From Nocardia mexicana NBRC 108244 (GTDB lineage: Bacteria; Actinomycetota; Actinomycetes; Mycobacteriales; Mycobacteriaceae), in assembly GCF_001613165.1 (NCBI RefSeq), contig NZ_BDBV01000013.1, positions 1 to 32,825 on the forward strand: 32,825 nucleotides of DNA. The letters are read 5' to 3'. The translations under genes and the position numbers were made by a program. Every line of letters begins with the position of its first letter. Position 1 is the stretch's first letter. The notes under the pieces were generated by a model. The model did not search any database. It was not told where the DNA came from and saw only the letters and a program-made list of their open reading frames with translations. Of this stretch, positions 14,749 to 22,222 are shown piece by piece.

Positions 14749-15198
14749 TCAGCGAGTCAGCGTCAGCTCGATCAGCGGCACGGTGTCGATATCCCCCGCG
14801 ACGGCGTCCTCGATGACCCCGCGCAACTCCCGATAGGCGCGCGGGTGCTCGTGCCGATAGCCCGACATGACCCGCGCCGACTCGTCCGCCGTGAGTTCCC
14901 GCGCGGTCGCCGGAACCCGGTATCGCAGGCCCACACTCACCCGGCAGCGCGGATCGGCCGCCAGATTGCGGAACCACTGACTGCGACGGCCGAAACCCGA
15001 GGCGATCACCACGGTGTCCGCCGTGGGCCGCGCGACGGTTTCCAGCGCCACATACCGATTCAGGCCGGACTTTCGGCCGTGATGCTCGAGCAGCAGCACC
15101 CGGCCGCCGAACAGAAACCCCAGGCGAGCCCGGAACAGCCAGATCGGCGCACGCACGAGCCACCGCGTCTGCAGCATCCTGGCACCCATACCCGACAT
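14749..15198 (-). CDS. DUF385 / deazaflavin-dependent nitroreductase-family protein
   Basis: The 149-residue protein matches the small split-barrel family that includes the F420-dependent nitroreductase Ddn: VLLLEHHGRKSGLNRYVALE, then TVVIASGFGRRSQWFRNL and DPRCRVSVGLR are its hallmark segments. Members bind F420 or related flavins or act as fatty-acid-binding proteins; which applies here is not visible. I choose ATG 15198 because TACGTT lies six bases upstream, a leaderless arrangement; the frame is open to 15255 but that extension would overlap a 14-bp palindrome. It is divergent from the mycothiol-type enzyme at 15363. Confidence 0.87.
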   Translation of the reverse strand: MSGMGARMLQTRWLVRAPIWLFRARLGFLFGGRVLLLEHHGRKSGLNRYVALETVARPTADTVVIASGFGRRSQWFRNLAADPRCRVSVGLRYRVPATARELTADESARVMSGYRHEHPRAYRELRGVIEDAVAGDIDTVPLIELTLTR

Positions 15199-15204
15199 GC
15201 ATCG

Positions 15205-15210
15205 AACGTA
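15205..15210 (-). promoter_or_regulatory. -10 of leaderless DUF385 gene
   Basis: On the minus strand TACGTT is followed by six bases and ATG at 15198. Confidence 0.55.
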
Positions 15211-15237
15211 CTGACCGGCGCGGGGCGCATCGTGTAG

Positions 15238-15251
15238 CGAAACCGGTTTCG
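15238..15251. promoter_or_regulatory. Perfect palindrome in divergent region
   Basis: CGAAACCGGTTTCG is a perfect 14-bp palindrome, about 27 bp upstream of the -10 of the DUF385 gene and 111 bp before the divergent gene. Its left 11 bases also occur at 11196-11206 in the AraC/MFS gap. It is a plausible operator; the protein is unknown. Confidence 0.5.
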
Positions 15252-15362
15252 ACACGATCCGCCGACATGTTCCGGAAGGTCCGTGTTGTTCGCCCGGAAT
15301 CGGAATCCCCAGCGCACAAACCGGATCGCGCGGCCGCGCCCGGAATCGGCATGATGGTGATC

Positions 15363-16148
15363 ATGACCGACTTTCCCAACGGGCTTCTCACGGCGGCCGA
15401 ATATCAGGAGCGGCTACAGCAGGCGGCCGACTCGATGGTCGCGGCGACGCAGACCGGGCCATTGGACGCGGTCGTTCCGGCCTGCCCGGGCTGGACGCTC
15501 CGCGATCTCGTGGTGCACCTCGGCGAGGTGCACCAGTGGGCCCACGCGGTGGTCACCGACCCCGAGAACGGACGGCGGCACACCGCCACGCCGCCCGGTC
15601 CGGACGAGAATCTGGCCGACTGGTACCGCCGCTGCTTCGACGATCTGCTGAAGGCGCTGGAGTCGACCGATCCGGCGGCCCCGGCCTGGACGATGCAGCC
15701 GTCGAATCGCACCGTCGGATTCTGGTCGCGGCGGCAGTGCCACGAGCTCACCATGCACGTCGTCGACGCCCGGCAGGCCCAGGACGCGATCACGAACTAC
15801 GACACCGATCTCGCCGTCGACGGCCTCTCGGAGATCTTCGACGTGTGGGTCTACCGCAGGGCGGCCTGGCAGGTCCCGCCCGTCGATCTCGCTGCGCCGA
15901 TTGCCGTTTCGTGCACCGATCGGGACGCTCGCTGGATCCTCGTGCCCACCGGATCGGCCGAGCCGCCGGAGTACGAGACGTTCGGCCCCGCACCGACCGG
16001 TGACCTGCCCGCTGTCGCGGCCGAGCTCCGCGGCACGGCGGAGGAGCTGTTGCTGATGTTCTGGGGCCGCGCGGACCTGTCGACGGTCGCGATAGACGGC
16101 GATGCCGAACTCGTGAGACGTCTCCTCAGTTCTCGCATAACCCCGTGA
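15363..16148 (+). CDS. Mycothiol-dependent maleylpyruvate isomerase-family protein
   Basis: The 261-residue protein begins with a DinB-like metal-binding domain of the mycothiol-dependent maleylpyruvate isomerase family: PGWTLRDLVVHLGEVHQWA with His52, and later CHELTMHVVDA with Glu128 and His132, the His / Glu-x3-His metal site. The C-terminal part (about 165-255) is the family's MDMPI C domain. Members use mycothiol in isomerisation or detoxification; most have unknown substrates. The ATG at 15363 has CATGAT seven bases upstream, so it may be leaderless; in-frame ATGs at 15351 and 15354 are alternatives. It is divergent from the DUF385 gene and followed by an imperfect hairpin at 16225-16258. 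Confidence 0.88.
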   Translation: MTDFPNGLLTAAEYQERLQQAADSMVAATQTGPLDAVVPACPGWTLRDLVVHLGEVHQWAHAVVTDPENGRRHTATPPGPDENLADWYRRCFDDLLKALESTDPAAPAWTMQPSNRTVGFWSRRQCHELTMHVVDARQAQDAITNYDTDLAVDGLSEIFDVWVYRRAAWQVPPVDLAAPIAVSCTDRDARWILVPTGSAEPPEYETFGPAPTGDLPAVAAELRGTAEELLLMFWGRADLSTVAIDGDAELVRRLLSSRITP

Positions 16149-16224
16149 CAAGGCCGCCGACGACTTCACCGCGCGCACTCGCGAGGCGCGGTCCGTGATA
16201 GCCCGGCCTGCGCCGACACAATTC

Positions 16225-16258
16225 GCCCTCAGGCGGCGAGAATTGCCGCGCCGAGGGC
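16225..16258 (+). terminator. Imperfect hairpin after the 15363 gene
   Basis: GCCCTC (16225-16230) pairs with GAGGGC (16253-16258), with an inner imperfect GGCGGC / GCCGC stem. It lies 77 bp past the stop and may end the rightward transcript. Confidence 0.4.
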
Positions 16259-16288
16259 GATCGTGACCGCATAGGCCGGTTTCCCAAC

Positions 16289-16315
16289 GGCCCCGCACCA
16301 CCAGGGTGCGGGGCC
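16289..16315 (-). terminator. Terminator of the pnt operon
   Basis: GGCCCCGCACC (16289-16299) and GGTGCGGGGCC (16305-16315) form a perfect 11-bp stem with a five-base loop, 14 bases past the pntB stop. No T-tract. Confidence 0.7.
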
Positions 16316-16329
16316 CACTGCGCACACGC

Positions 16330-17742
16330 CTACAGCGCCTTGAGTTCCTCGGTCACCGCGCCGACGGACTTCTTCGCGTCGCCGAACAGCATCGAGGTGT
16401 GGTCGGCGTAGAACAGCGGATTGTCGATGCCGGCGAAGCCGGAGTTCATCGAACGCTTCAGCACGATCACGCTGTGCGCCTGGTCGACATTGAGCACCGG
16501 CATGCCGTAGATGGGGCTCGAAGAGTCCTCGCGGGCAGCCGGATTGGTGACGTCGTTGGCGCCGATCACCAGGGCCACATCGGTACGGCCGAATTCGCCG
16601 TTGATGTCGTCCATCTCCTTGAGCGCGTCGTAGGAGACCTCGGCCTCGGCCAGCAGCACGTTCATATGCCCGGGCATGCGGCCCGCGACCGGATGGATGG
16701 CGTACTTGACCTCGACGCCCTTGGCCTCCAACAGGTTCGCCATCTCCTTGACCGCGTGCTGGGCCTGGGCGACGGCCATACCGTAGCCCGGGACGACGAT
16801 GACCTGGTTGGCGTAGGCCATCTGGATCGCGGCGTCGGCCGCGCTGGTGGCCTTGGCCTGCTTCTGCTCACCGCTCCCGGCGCCGGGAGCCGTTCCGCCG
16901 CCGCCGAATCCGCCCGCGACGATCGCCGGGATGGACCGGTTCATCGCCTTGGCCATCAGGTTGGTCAGGATGGAACCGGACGCGCCGACGATCATGCCCG
17001 CGACGATCATCGCGGTGTTGTTCAGCGCCAGACCGGCTGCCGCGGCGGACAATCCGGTCAGCGCGTTGAGCAGCGAGATGACCACCGGCATATCGGCGCC
17101 ACCGATGGGTAGCACCACCATCAGCCCGAGGACCGCGGCCAGCACCAGCAGCAGCACCATCCACCAGCCCGGCACCCCGTCACCGGCGGCGCCGACACCG
17201 ATCACGACCGCGGCGGCGATCGATCCGGCCAGCAGCAGCAAGTTCAAGGGCTGCTGCAGTTTTCCGACGCCGATCGGGCGGCCGGGCAGGATCTCCTGCA
17301 GCTTGCCGAAGGCGATCAGCGAGCCCCAGAACGACACCGAGCCGATGATCGCCGCGAACAGCGAGCCGACCACGATATGCACCGTCGGCTCCTCGTGAAT
17401 CTGCGAGAAGCCGTCCGTGTTCAGGAATTCCGACCATGCGATGAGGGCGACCGTGCCGCCGCCGACGCCGTTGAACGCGGCCACCAGCTGCGGCACGGCG
17501 GTCATCTTGGTGAACTTCGCGGGCGGAACGCCCAGTGCCACACCGACAACCAGACCGGCGATGATCAGGATCCAGTTGCTGGTGTCGCGCACGGCGATCA
17601 GGGTCGCGATCACCGCGATACCCATGCCGACCGCGGCAATCCAGTTGCCGCGCACCGCCGTCTTCGGGCCCGTCAGGCCCATCAGGCCGTAGATGAACAG
17701 CGCGAAGGAGACGATGTAGAGAATATTGACCAGGTTGTCCAT
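16330..17742 (-). CDS. pntB: NAD(P) transhydrogenase, beta subunit
   Basis: The 470-residue protein is the membrane and NADP-binding subunit of the proton-translocating transhydrogenase, which makes NADPH from NADH using the proton gradient. About eight or nine membrane helices fill residues 1-265; the soluble NADP domain follows (about 290-470) with VIVVPGYGMAVAQAQHAV, the dinucleotide motif, ALVIGANDVTNPAA and GMPVLNVDQAHSV, all highly conserved. Length is normal. The ATG at 17742 follows GGGGAAG located in the end of pntAb, three bases away. It is the last gene of the operon and a terminator hairpin follows. Confidence 0.97.
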   Translation of the reverse strand: MDNLVNILYIVSFALFIYGLMGLTGPKTAVRGNWIAAVGMGIAVIATLIAVRDTSNWILIIAGLVVGVALGVPPAKFTKMTAVPQLVAAFNGVGGGTVALIAWSEFLNTDGFSQIHEEPTVHIVVGSLFAAIIGSVSFWGSLIAFGKLQEILPGRPIGVGKLQQPLNLLLLAGSIAAAVVIGVGAAGDGVPGWWMVLLLVLAAVLGLMVVLPIGGADMPVVISLLNALTGLSAAAAGLALNNTAMIVAGMIVGASGSILTNLMAKAMNRSIPAIVAGGFGGGGTAPGAGSGEQKQAKATSAADAAIQMAYANQVIVVPGYGMAVAQAQHAVKEMANLLEAKGVEVKYAIHPVAGRMPGHMNVLLAEAEVSYDALKEMDDINGEFGRTDVALVIGANDVTNPAAREDSSSPIYGMPVLNVDQAHSVIVLKRSMNSGFAGIDNPLFYADHTSMLFGDAKKSVGAVTEELKAL

Positions 17743-17745
17743 GGG

Positions 17746-18063
17746 TTACTTCCCCGCCTTCTCGACCGCGCCGGGCTTCTTGCCCTTGAACATGCCCAGC
17801 ATCCGGTCGGTCACCACGAAACCGCCGATGACATTGAGGGTTCCGAAGACGACGGCGACGAACAGGATGATCTGCGTCGCGATCGACGGGTCCTCGACGC
17901 GGCCCAGCGTCACCAGCGCACCCAGCACGACGATGCCGTGAATGGCGTTGGTGCCCGACATCAGCGGGGTGTGCAGGGTGTTGGGCACCTTCGAGATGAC
18001 GGCGAAGCCGACGAACCCGGACAGCACCAGAATCGCGATATTGGCAAGCAGTTCGGTGTACAT
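17746..18063 (-). CDS. pntAb: NAD(P) transhydrogenase, alpha subunit part 2
   Basis: This 105-residue membrane protein carries the helices that in E. coli are fused to the C-terminus of PntA. It shows about three hydrophobic segments (ANIAILVLSGFVGFAVIS, HGIVVLGALVTLG, IILFVAVVFGTLNVIGGFVV) and the conserved VPNTLHTPLMSGTNAIHG loop with the histidine implicated in proton transfer. The ATG at 18063 overlaps the pntAa stop by one base (TGATG) and has AAGGAG upstream. The split alpha subunit is normal for actinobacteria. It works with pntAa and pntB. Confidence 0.96.
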   Translation of the reverse strand: MYTELLANIAILVLSGFVGFAVISKVPNTLHTPLMSGTNAIHGIVVLGALVTLGRVEDPSIATQIILFVAVVFGTLNVIGGFVVTDRMLGMFKGKKPGAVEKAGK

Positions 18064-19190
18064 CAGCTCTGCTCCTTCTCCGCCTCGCGGGTGACACACG
18101 AATCCGCCAGCACCTGATCGTCGAAATCGGGGGCGAACTTGCCGTCGGTCACCATCAGATCCAGCAGGGCGGCAATGTTTTTCGAATACAGCTCCGACGC
18201 GTGCTCGGGCATGGTCGCGGGCAGGTTCAGCGGCGACGCGATCGTGACCTCATGCTTCACGACGGTCTTGCCCGGCTCGGTCAGCTCGCAGTTGCCGCCG
18301 GTCTCACCGGCCAGGTCCACGATCACGCTGCCCGGCTTCATGCCCTCCACCGCGGCGGCCGTCACCAGGCGCGGCGCGGGCCGTCCGGGCACCAGCGCGG
18401 TGGTGATCACCACGTCGAAGCCCTTGATGGCGTTCTCCAAAGCCTGCTGCTGCTGGGCCTTTTCGTCGTCGGTGAGCTCGCGCGCGTACCCGCCCTCACC
18501 GGCGGCATCGATGCCCAGATCCAGCCACTGCGCACCCACCGACCGCACCTGATCGGCCACCTCGGGGCGCACGTCGTAGCCGGTGGTGCGCCCGCCCAGC
18601 CGCTTGGCCGTGGCCAGCGCCTGCAGACCGGCCACACCGACACCGAGCACCAGCACGGTCGCCGGCTTCACCGTGCCCGCGGCCGTGGTCAGCATCGGGA
18701 AGAACCGCGTGGACTCCGACGCCGCCAGCAACACCGCCTTGTATCCGGACACGTTCGCCTGCGACGACAGCGCGTCCATCACCTGCGCCCGCGAGATCCG
18801 CGGAATCGACTCCACCGCGAACGCCTGCACGCCGGCGGACTTCAGGGCGCCGATCTTGTTGTCGGCATTGCGGGGCGCGAGGAACCCGATCAGAGTCTGG
18901 CCCTTCGACAGCTTCGCGATCTCGGCATCGTTGGGCGGCGCGACCTTCACGACCACATCCGCCGACCACGGATCGCCCAGGGTGGCGCCCGCCTCGACGT
19001 AGGCCTCGTCGGGAATCAGCGCGCCCAGCCCGGCCTCGGACTCGACGATCACCTGCACCCCCTGCTTCGACAGGGTGGGAATGATCTTCGGCACCAACGC
19101 GACGCGTCGTTCGCCGGCGTTGGTCTCGCGCACGACTCCGACAGACGTCCCGCGCGGCGCGTCCGCGTCTGCGCTTTGCGTTGTCTCCAC
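18063..19190 (-). CDS. pntAa: NAD(P) transhydrogenase, alpha subunit part 1
   Basis: The 375-residue soluble subunit binds NAD(H). It is homologous to alanine dehydrogenase: VGVVRETNAGERRVALVPK at the N-terminus, the Rossmann motif LVLGVGVAGLQALATAKRLG (about 173-192), GYDVRPEVADQV, and VITTALVPGRPAPRLVT. The GSVIVDLAGETGGNCELT segment is also conserved. The start is GTG at 19190 with AAGGAAG nine bases upstream. It is the first gene of the pnt operon, which probably begins at a promoter near 19270, where an inverted repeat overlaps a TAAGTT hexamer. It acts at the cytoplasmic face bound to PntAb/PntB. Confidence 0.96.
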   Translation of the reverse strand: METTQSADADAPRGTSVGVVRETNAGERRVALVPKIIPTLSKQGVQVIVESEAGLGALIPDEAYVEAGATLGDPWSADVVVKVAPPNDAEIAKLSKGQTLIGFLAPRNADNKIGALKSAGVQAFAVESIPRISRAQVMDALSSQANVSGYKAVLLAASESTRFFPMLTTAAGTVKPATVLVLGVGVAGLQALATAKRLGGRTTGYDVRPEVADQVRSVGAQWLDLGIDAAGEGGYARELTDDEKAQQQQALENAIKGFDVVITTALVPGRPAPRLVTAAAVEGMKPGSVIVDLAGETGGNCELTEPGKTVVKHEVTIASPLNLPATMPEHASELYSKNIAALLDLMVTDGKFAPDFDDQVLADSCVTREAEKEQS

Positions 19191-19267
19191 TGGTCAACTT
19201 CCTTACTCGTGGTGGCAGCTGGCCCCCGTATCCATGGTGGGCCGCTGTAACCGGTCCGGCGCTCCCT

Positions 19268-19287
19268 AACTTACTTTGCAGTAGGTT
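19268..19287. promoter_or_regulatory. Inverted repeat upstream of the pnt operon
   Basis: AACTTACT (19268-19275) and AGTAGGTT (19280-19287) are inverted arms with one mismatch around TTGC. On the minus strand TAAGTT (19273-19268) inside it fits a -10 for pntAa, about 80 bp before its start. The TTACT...AGTA form is typical of TetR-type operators. The rest of the 19191-19482 gap shows no gene. Confidence 0.5.
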
Positions 19288-19469
19288 CGTGAGAATCCTG
19301 GCAACTGTACCCGGCCAGCGGTGAGCGTAGCGGAGATCAACGTCACACGGTCGGGTGATATTCCTCCGGATTGCCCGGTTATAGGGGAACGGAGAGTACC
19401 CCGGTGGGGAAGATCGTTCGCCGAGGAGGGCCGATTGCCGCAGGGCTGTCCCCGATTCGTCGTACGCCG

Positions 19470-19475
19470 TAATGT
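19470..19475 (+). promoter_or_regulatory. -10 of leaderless HIT operon
   Basis: TAATGT is followed by seven bases and the GTG at 19483, so the transcript should begin on the start codon. Confidence 0.6.
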
Positions 19476-19482
19476 CTGCCGT

Positions 19483-19932
19483 GTGAGTGGCTGCATCTTC
19501 TGCGGGATCGTCGCGGGTACCGCACCCGCGACCAAGGTGTACGACGACGAGACGCTGTGCGCGTTCCTCGACATCCGGCCGATCACCCGCGGGCACACCC
19601 TGGTGATCCCCAAGCAACATGCCACCGACCTGGACGATCTCGATCACGAGCTGGGCGCGCGGATCTTCGGCCTGGGTCATCGCCTCGCGAAGGCGCTGCG
19701 GCGCAGCGATCTCGGGGCCGACGGCGCGAATCTGGTACTCAACGACGGGAAGTCGGCCTTCCAGACGGTGCACCACGTGCACCTGCACGTCGTGCCTCGG
19801 CAGCGGGGCGACCTGTTCACCTTCGCCCGCGGTTTCGTCCTGCGCCGTCCGCACGAGACCGCCACGACCGCGGCGGCGATCCGGACCGGATTGGACCGGC
19901 TCGATACCGAGGAGAGGGAGTCACGCGCATGA
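19483..19932 (+). CDS. HIT-family nucleotide hydrolase/transferase
   Basis: The 149-residue protein begins CIFCGIVAG (Cys4 and Cys7, zinc-binding in this subgroup) and has the histidine triad HVHLHVV with His98, His100 and His102, which cleaves alpha-phosphate bonds of AMP derivatives. RPITRGHTLVIPKQH and LNDGKSAFQTVHHVH are typical of Hint/Fhit-like members. Substrate is unknown; such proteins hydrolyse dinucleoside polyphosphates or aminoacyl-AMP. The GTG at 19483 is preceded by TAATGT at leaderless spacing, and the frame upstream (to 19321) is not conserved-looking. Its stop overlaps the next gene by four bases (ATGA), so it heads a three-gene operon with a mycothiol-type enzyme and an amidotransferase-like protein. 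Confidence 0.93.
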   Translation: MSGCIFCGIVAGTAPATKVYDDETLCAFLDIRPITRGHTLVIPKQHATDLDDLDHELGARIFGLGHRLAKALRRSDLGADGANLVLNDGKSAFQTVHHVHLHVVPRQRGDLFTFARGFVLRRPHETATTAAAIRTGLDRLDTEERESRA

Positions 19933-20753
19933 GTACACCGTCGTTCGACCGCGCCACACTCACCAAGGCGCTGTCCGATCAGTGGGATCAGCTCGCGCGG
20001 CTGGTCGGCGCGCTGGACGAGAACGGCTGGCGCACACCGTCACGGCTGCCGGGGTGGACGGTCTTCGACGTGATCGCGCACATCATCGGCACCGAGTCCA
20101 TGCTGCTGGGCGAGTCGACGCCCCGGGTGGACGCCGACGTCCGGGCCTTCGCGCACGTGCACAACGAGATCGGCGCGCTCAACGAGATGGAGATCGAGTC
20201 GCGGCGCGCGCTGTCCGGGGCCGAATTGCTGGCGCAGTTCCGGGACGTCACGGACCGGCGGCGCAAGGCTCTGGCCGCGATGAGCGACGACACCTGGCTG
20301 GCGCCGACCGAATCGCCGGTCGGTCTCGTGCCCTACGCCCGCTTCATGCAGGTCCGGCTGTTCGACTGCTGGATGCACGAGCTCGATATCGCCGACGGTC
20401 TCGGCGTCACCGTCGACGAGGGCGGACCGCGGGCCGATATCGCCTTCGCCGAGCTCACGCCCACCATCGGGCGCGCGGTGGTCAAACAGGCGAAGGCACC
20501 GGACGGCTCGCGCATCACGATCGCGCTGACCGGGCCCGTGGCCCGACGCCTGCATATCGCGGTGGACGGCCGCGCCGCGCTGGTCGACGCCCTGGACGGC
20601 CCGGCGACCGTCACTCTCGAGCTGCCGTCGGGGCTGTTCGCGCGGTTGCGCGGCGGCCGGACCACCGCCGACGCGCACAGCGGCGAGTTCACGGTCACCG
20701 GCGATACGGAGCTGGGCGATCGACTGGTCCGCAACCTCCCCTTCACCATCTGA
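19929..20753 (+). CDS. Mycothiol-dependent maleylpyruvate isomerase-family protein
   Basis: The 274-residue protein is the second member of this family in the window. The N-terminal DinB-like domain shows LPGWTVFDVIAHIIGTES with His51 and FDCWMHELDIADGLG with Asp146 and His150; the usual Glu of the Glu-x3-His metal motif is Asp here, which I believe is common in this subgroup. The C-terminal domain (about 175-270) ends with GDTELGDRLVRNLPFTI, resembling a sterol-carrier-like domain. Substrate unknown. Translation is coupled to the HIT gene by an ATGA overlap, and the next gene starts five bases after its stop. Strong co-expression is implied. Confidence 0.9.
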   Translation: MSTPSFDRATLTKALSDQWDQLARLVGALDENGWRTPSRLPGWTVFDVIAHIIGTESMLLGESTPRVDADVRAFAHVHNEIGALNEMEIESRRALSGAELLAQFRDVTDRRRKALAAMSDDTWLAPTESPVGLVPYARFMQVRLFDCWMHELDIADGLGVTVDEGGPRADIAFAELTPTIGRAVVKQAKAPDGSRITIALTGPVARRLHIAVDGRAALVDALDGPATVTLELPSGLFARLRGGRTTADAHSGEFTVTGDTELGDRLVRNLPFTI

Positions 20754-20758
20754 GACCG

Positions 20759-21409
20759 ATGCGACTGTTCCTGTCCAGCTACCGTTTCGGCGCACACTAC
20801 GACCGGCTCGCCGGACTGATCGGCACGCCGGGCCGCGTCGCGGTGATCCCGAACGCCTGCGATGCCTGGCCCGCCGTCTGGAAGGGCGCGGTGACCAGCG
20901 ACCTGACCCCCTTGCGCCGGTTGGGCTTTCGGCCCGAAGTGCTCGACCTGCGCGAATACGTCGGCCGCACCGAAGAATTGGAACGGACCCTGCGAGGGTT
21001 CCCGCTACTGTGGGTACGCGGCGGCAACACCTTCGTGCTGCGCGCCCAATTCGCCCGCAGCGCAGCGGATCTGGTGATCGGCAAGCTGCTGTCCGAGGAC
21101 GCGCTGGCATACGCCGGATACAGCGCCGGGGCCTGCCTGCTCACCCCGGACCTGCACGGGATCGAGCAGGTCGACGACCCCGCCGAGGTCCGGCCCGCGT
21201 GCGGTATCGAACCGCAGTGGGACGGACTGGGTTTGGTCGACCACCGCATCGTGCCGCACGTGAACTCACCGGACACCGATCCGGACGGCGGCTGCGACCG
21301 CCTGGCCGCCCGCTACCGCGCCGAGGGCGTACCGCACTGGGCCCTCACCGACGACGACGCGGTCGTGGTCGACGGCGATCGGATCGACATACTGCTCAGC
21401 CGACCGTGA
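20759..21409 (+). CDS. Class I glutamine amidotransferase-like / peptidase E family protein
   Basis: The 216-residue protein follows the peptidase S51 (dipeptidase E) plan: MRLFLSSYRFG with an early strand, VAVIPNACDAW, a WVRGGNTFVLR loop (about 85-95), and the nucleophile elbow GYSAGA with Ser122, which replaces the Cys of true amidotransferases. LVDHRIVPHVNSP and HWALTDDDAVVVDG follow as expected. Members cleave Asp-X dipeptides, cyanophycin dipeptides or have unknown targets. The gene begins five bases after the previous stop and completes a HIT / mycothiol-enzyme / S51 operon. It converges with a TetR gene 33 bp away. Size is slightly below that of E. coli PepE (229). Confidence 0.88.
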   Translation: MRLFLSSYRFGAHYDRLAGLIGTPGRVAVIPNACDAWPAVWKGAVTSDLTPLRRLGFRPEVLDLREYVGRTEELERTLRGFPLLWVRGGNTFVLRAQFARSAADLVIGKLLSEDALAYAGYSAGACLLTPDLHGIEQVDDPAEVRPACGIEPQWDGLGLVDHRIVPHVNSPDTDPDGGCDRLAARYRAEGVPHWALTDDDAVVVDGDRIDILLSRP

Positions 21410-21419
21410 GAACCACGCC

Positions 21420-21438
21420 CGCGCCGCCGACGGGCGCG
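21420..21438. terminator. Short hairpin between convergent genes
   Basis: CGCGCC (21420-21425) and GGCGCG (21433-21438) pair around seven bases, between the S51-like gene and the leftward TetR gene. No T-tract; weak evidence. Confidence 0.35.
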
Positions 21439-21442
21439 CCGC

Positions 21443-22042
21443 TCAGCGCTCGTCGGCGACCGTATCCCCGGGCGCGACAACCCGTTTCGCGGCGTCCTTC
21501 AGCCACGTCCGCCATAGCTCGGGGTCGGCATCCGCGCCCAGGACGAATCGCGCCGACTGGGGCACCGCCTCGCGGTAGTTGATCAGGCCCGTCAGCAGTG
21601 TGAGCAGGTAGCCCGGCGGCATGTCGCGGCGGATCAGCCCGCGCTGCTGGGCGGCCTCGACCTTGGTCGTCTTGTCCAGGTACCGCCGCGCCCGCATCTC
21701 ACCGGCCGACACGTCCTCCGGATCGATCTCCAGGGCCTCCCACATCTGCAGTCGCAGGAACTCCGGGTGCTTGCGGTGGTAGTCGATGTGCGCGTCGACC
21801 CAGGCGTCGATGTCGTCGATATCGGTGGACACCGAGGCCGCGACGTCGAGCATCGCCTGCTCCAGCACCTGCTCGAACAGCCGCCGCTTATCGCCGAAGT
21901 AGGCGTAGATCAGCTGTTTGTTGGCCTTGGCGTTGCGGGCGATGCGGTCCACGCGCGCACCGGCGATCCCGTACGCGGCGAACTCCTCGGTGGCCGCGGC
22001 GAAGATGCGGGCCTTGGTCGCCTCGGGATCCCTGGGACTCAT
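21443..22042 (-). CDS. TetR-family repressor, divergent from efflux pump
   Basis: The 199-residue protein has an N-terminal TetR helix-turn-helix (ATKARIFAAATEEFAAYGIAG, then IARNAKANKQLIYAYFGDKRRLFEQVL, about 8-60) and a helical C-terminal ligand domain with a TetR_C-type segment WVDAHIDYHRKHPEFLRLQMWE. The ATG at 22042 follows TACCAT at six bases, so translation is likely leaderless. Two related 16-bp operators lie between it and the divergent MFS pump, one between the -35 and -10 of this gene. I infer autorepression and drug- or metabolite-induced control of the pump. Confidence 0.93.
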   Translation of the reverse strand: MSPRDPEATKARIFAAATEEFAAYGIAGARVDRIARNAKANKQLIYAYFGDKRRLFEQVLEQAMLDVAASVSTDIDDIDAWVDAHIDYHRKHPEFLRLQMWEALEIDPEDVSAGEMRARRYLDKTTKVEAAQQRGLIRRDMPPGYLLTLLTGLINYREAVPQSARFVLGADADPELWRTWLKDAAKRVVAPGDTVADER

Positions 22043-22048
22043 GCCCCG

Positions 22049-22054
22049 ATGGTA
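22049..22054 (-). promoter_or_regulatory. -10 of leaderless TetR gene
   Basis: On the minus strand TACCAT is followed by six bases and ATG at 22042. TTCTTG 17 bp upstream may serve as -35, with the first operator between them. Confidence 0.6.
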
Positions 22055-22069
22055 ACCAACTAATTGGTT
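22054..22069. promoter_or_regulatory. TetR operator 1 of TetR/MFS pair
   Basis: AACCAACT and AATTGGTT form a 16-bp near-palindrome (7 of 8 arm positions pair). It overlaps a perfect rightward TTGACA at 22068-22073, a likely -35 for the pump, and lies within the TetR promoter. Confidence 0.7.
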
Positions 22070-22100
22070 GACAAGAATCAGGATCGGCTGGAATAGTCAC

Positions 22101-22116
22101 AACCAACCGGTTAGTT
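22101..22116. promoter_or_regulatory. TetR operator 2 of TetR/MFS pair
   Basis: AACCAACC and GGTTAGTT form another 16-bp near-palindrome. It matches operator 1 at 12 of 16 positions and lies just downstream of the pump's likely -10 (AATAGT at 22092-22097). Confidence 0.7.
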
Positions 22117-22222
22117 ACAACTCGTGCGGCCACCGCCCACTCCGATCCGTGAGGCCACCGCCCCACTCCGCACGGCGCAGTGTCGCGCCGCACCAGCCAC
22201 TCCACTTTTCCGGGAGCACGAC

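Noticed and set aside
19321..19482. 54-codon upstream extension of the HIT protein
   Set aside because: The TAATGT -10 lies inside it at leaderless distance from the GTG at 19483, and CIFC motif proteins normally begin there.
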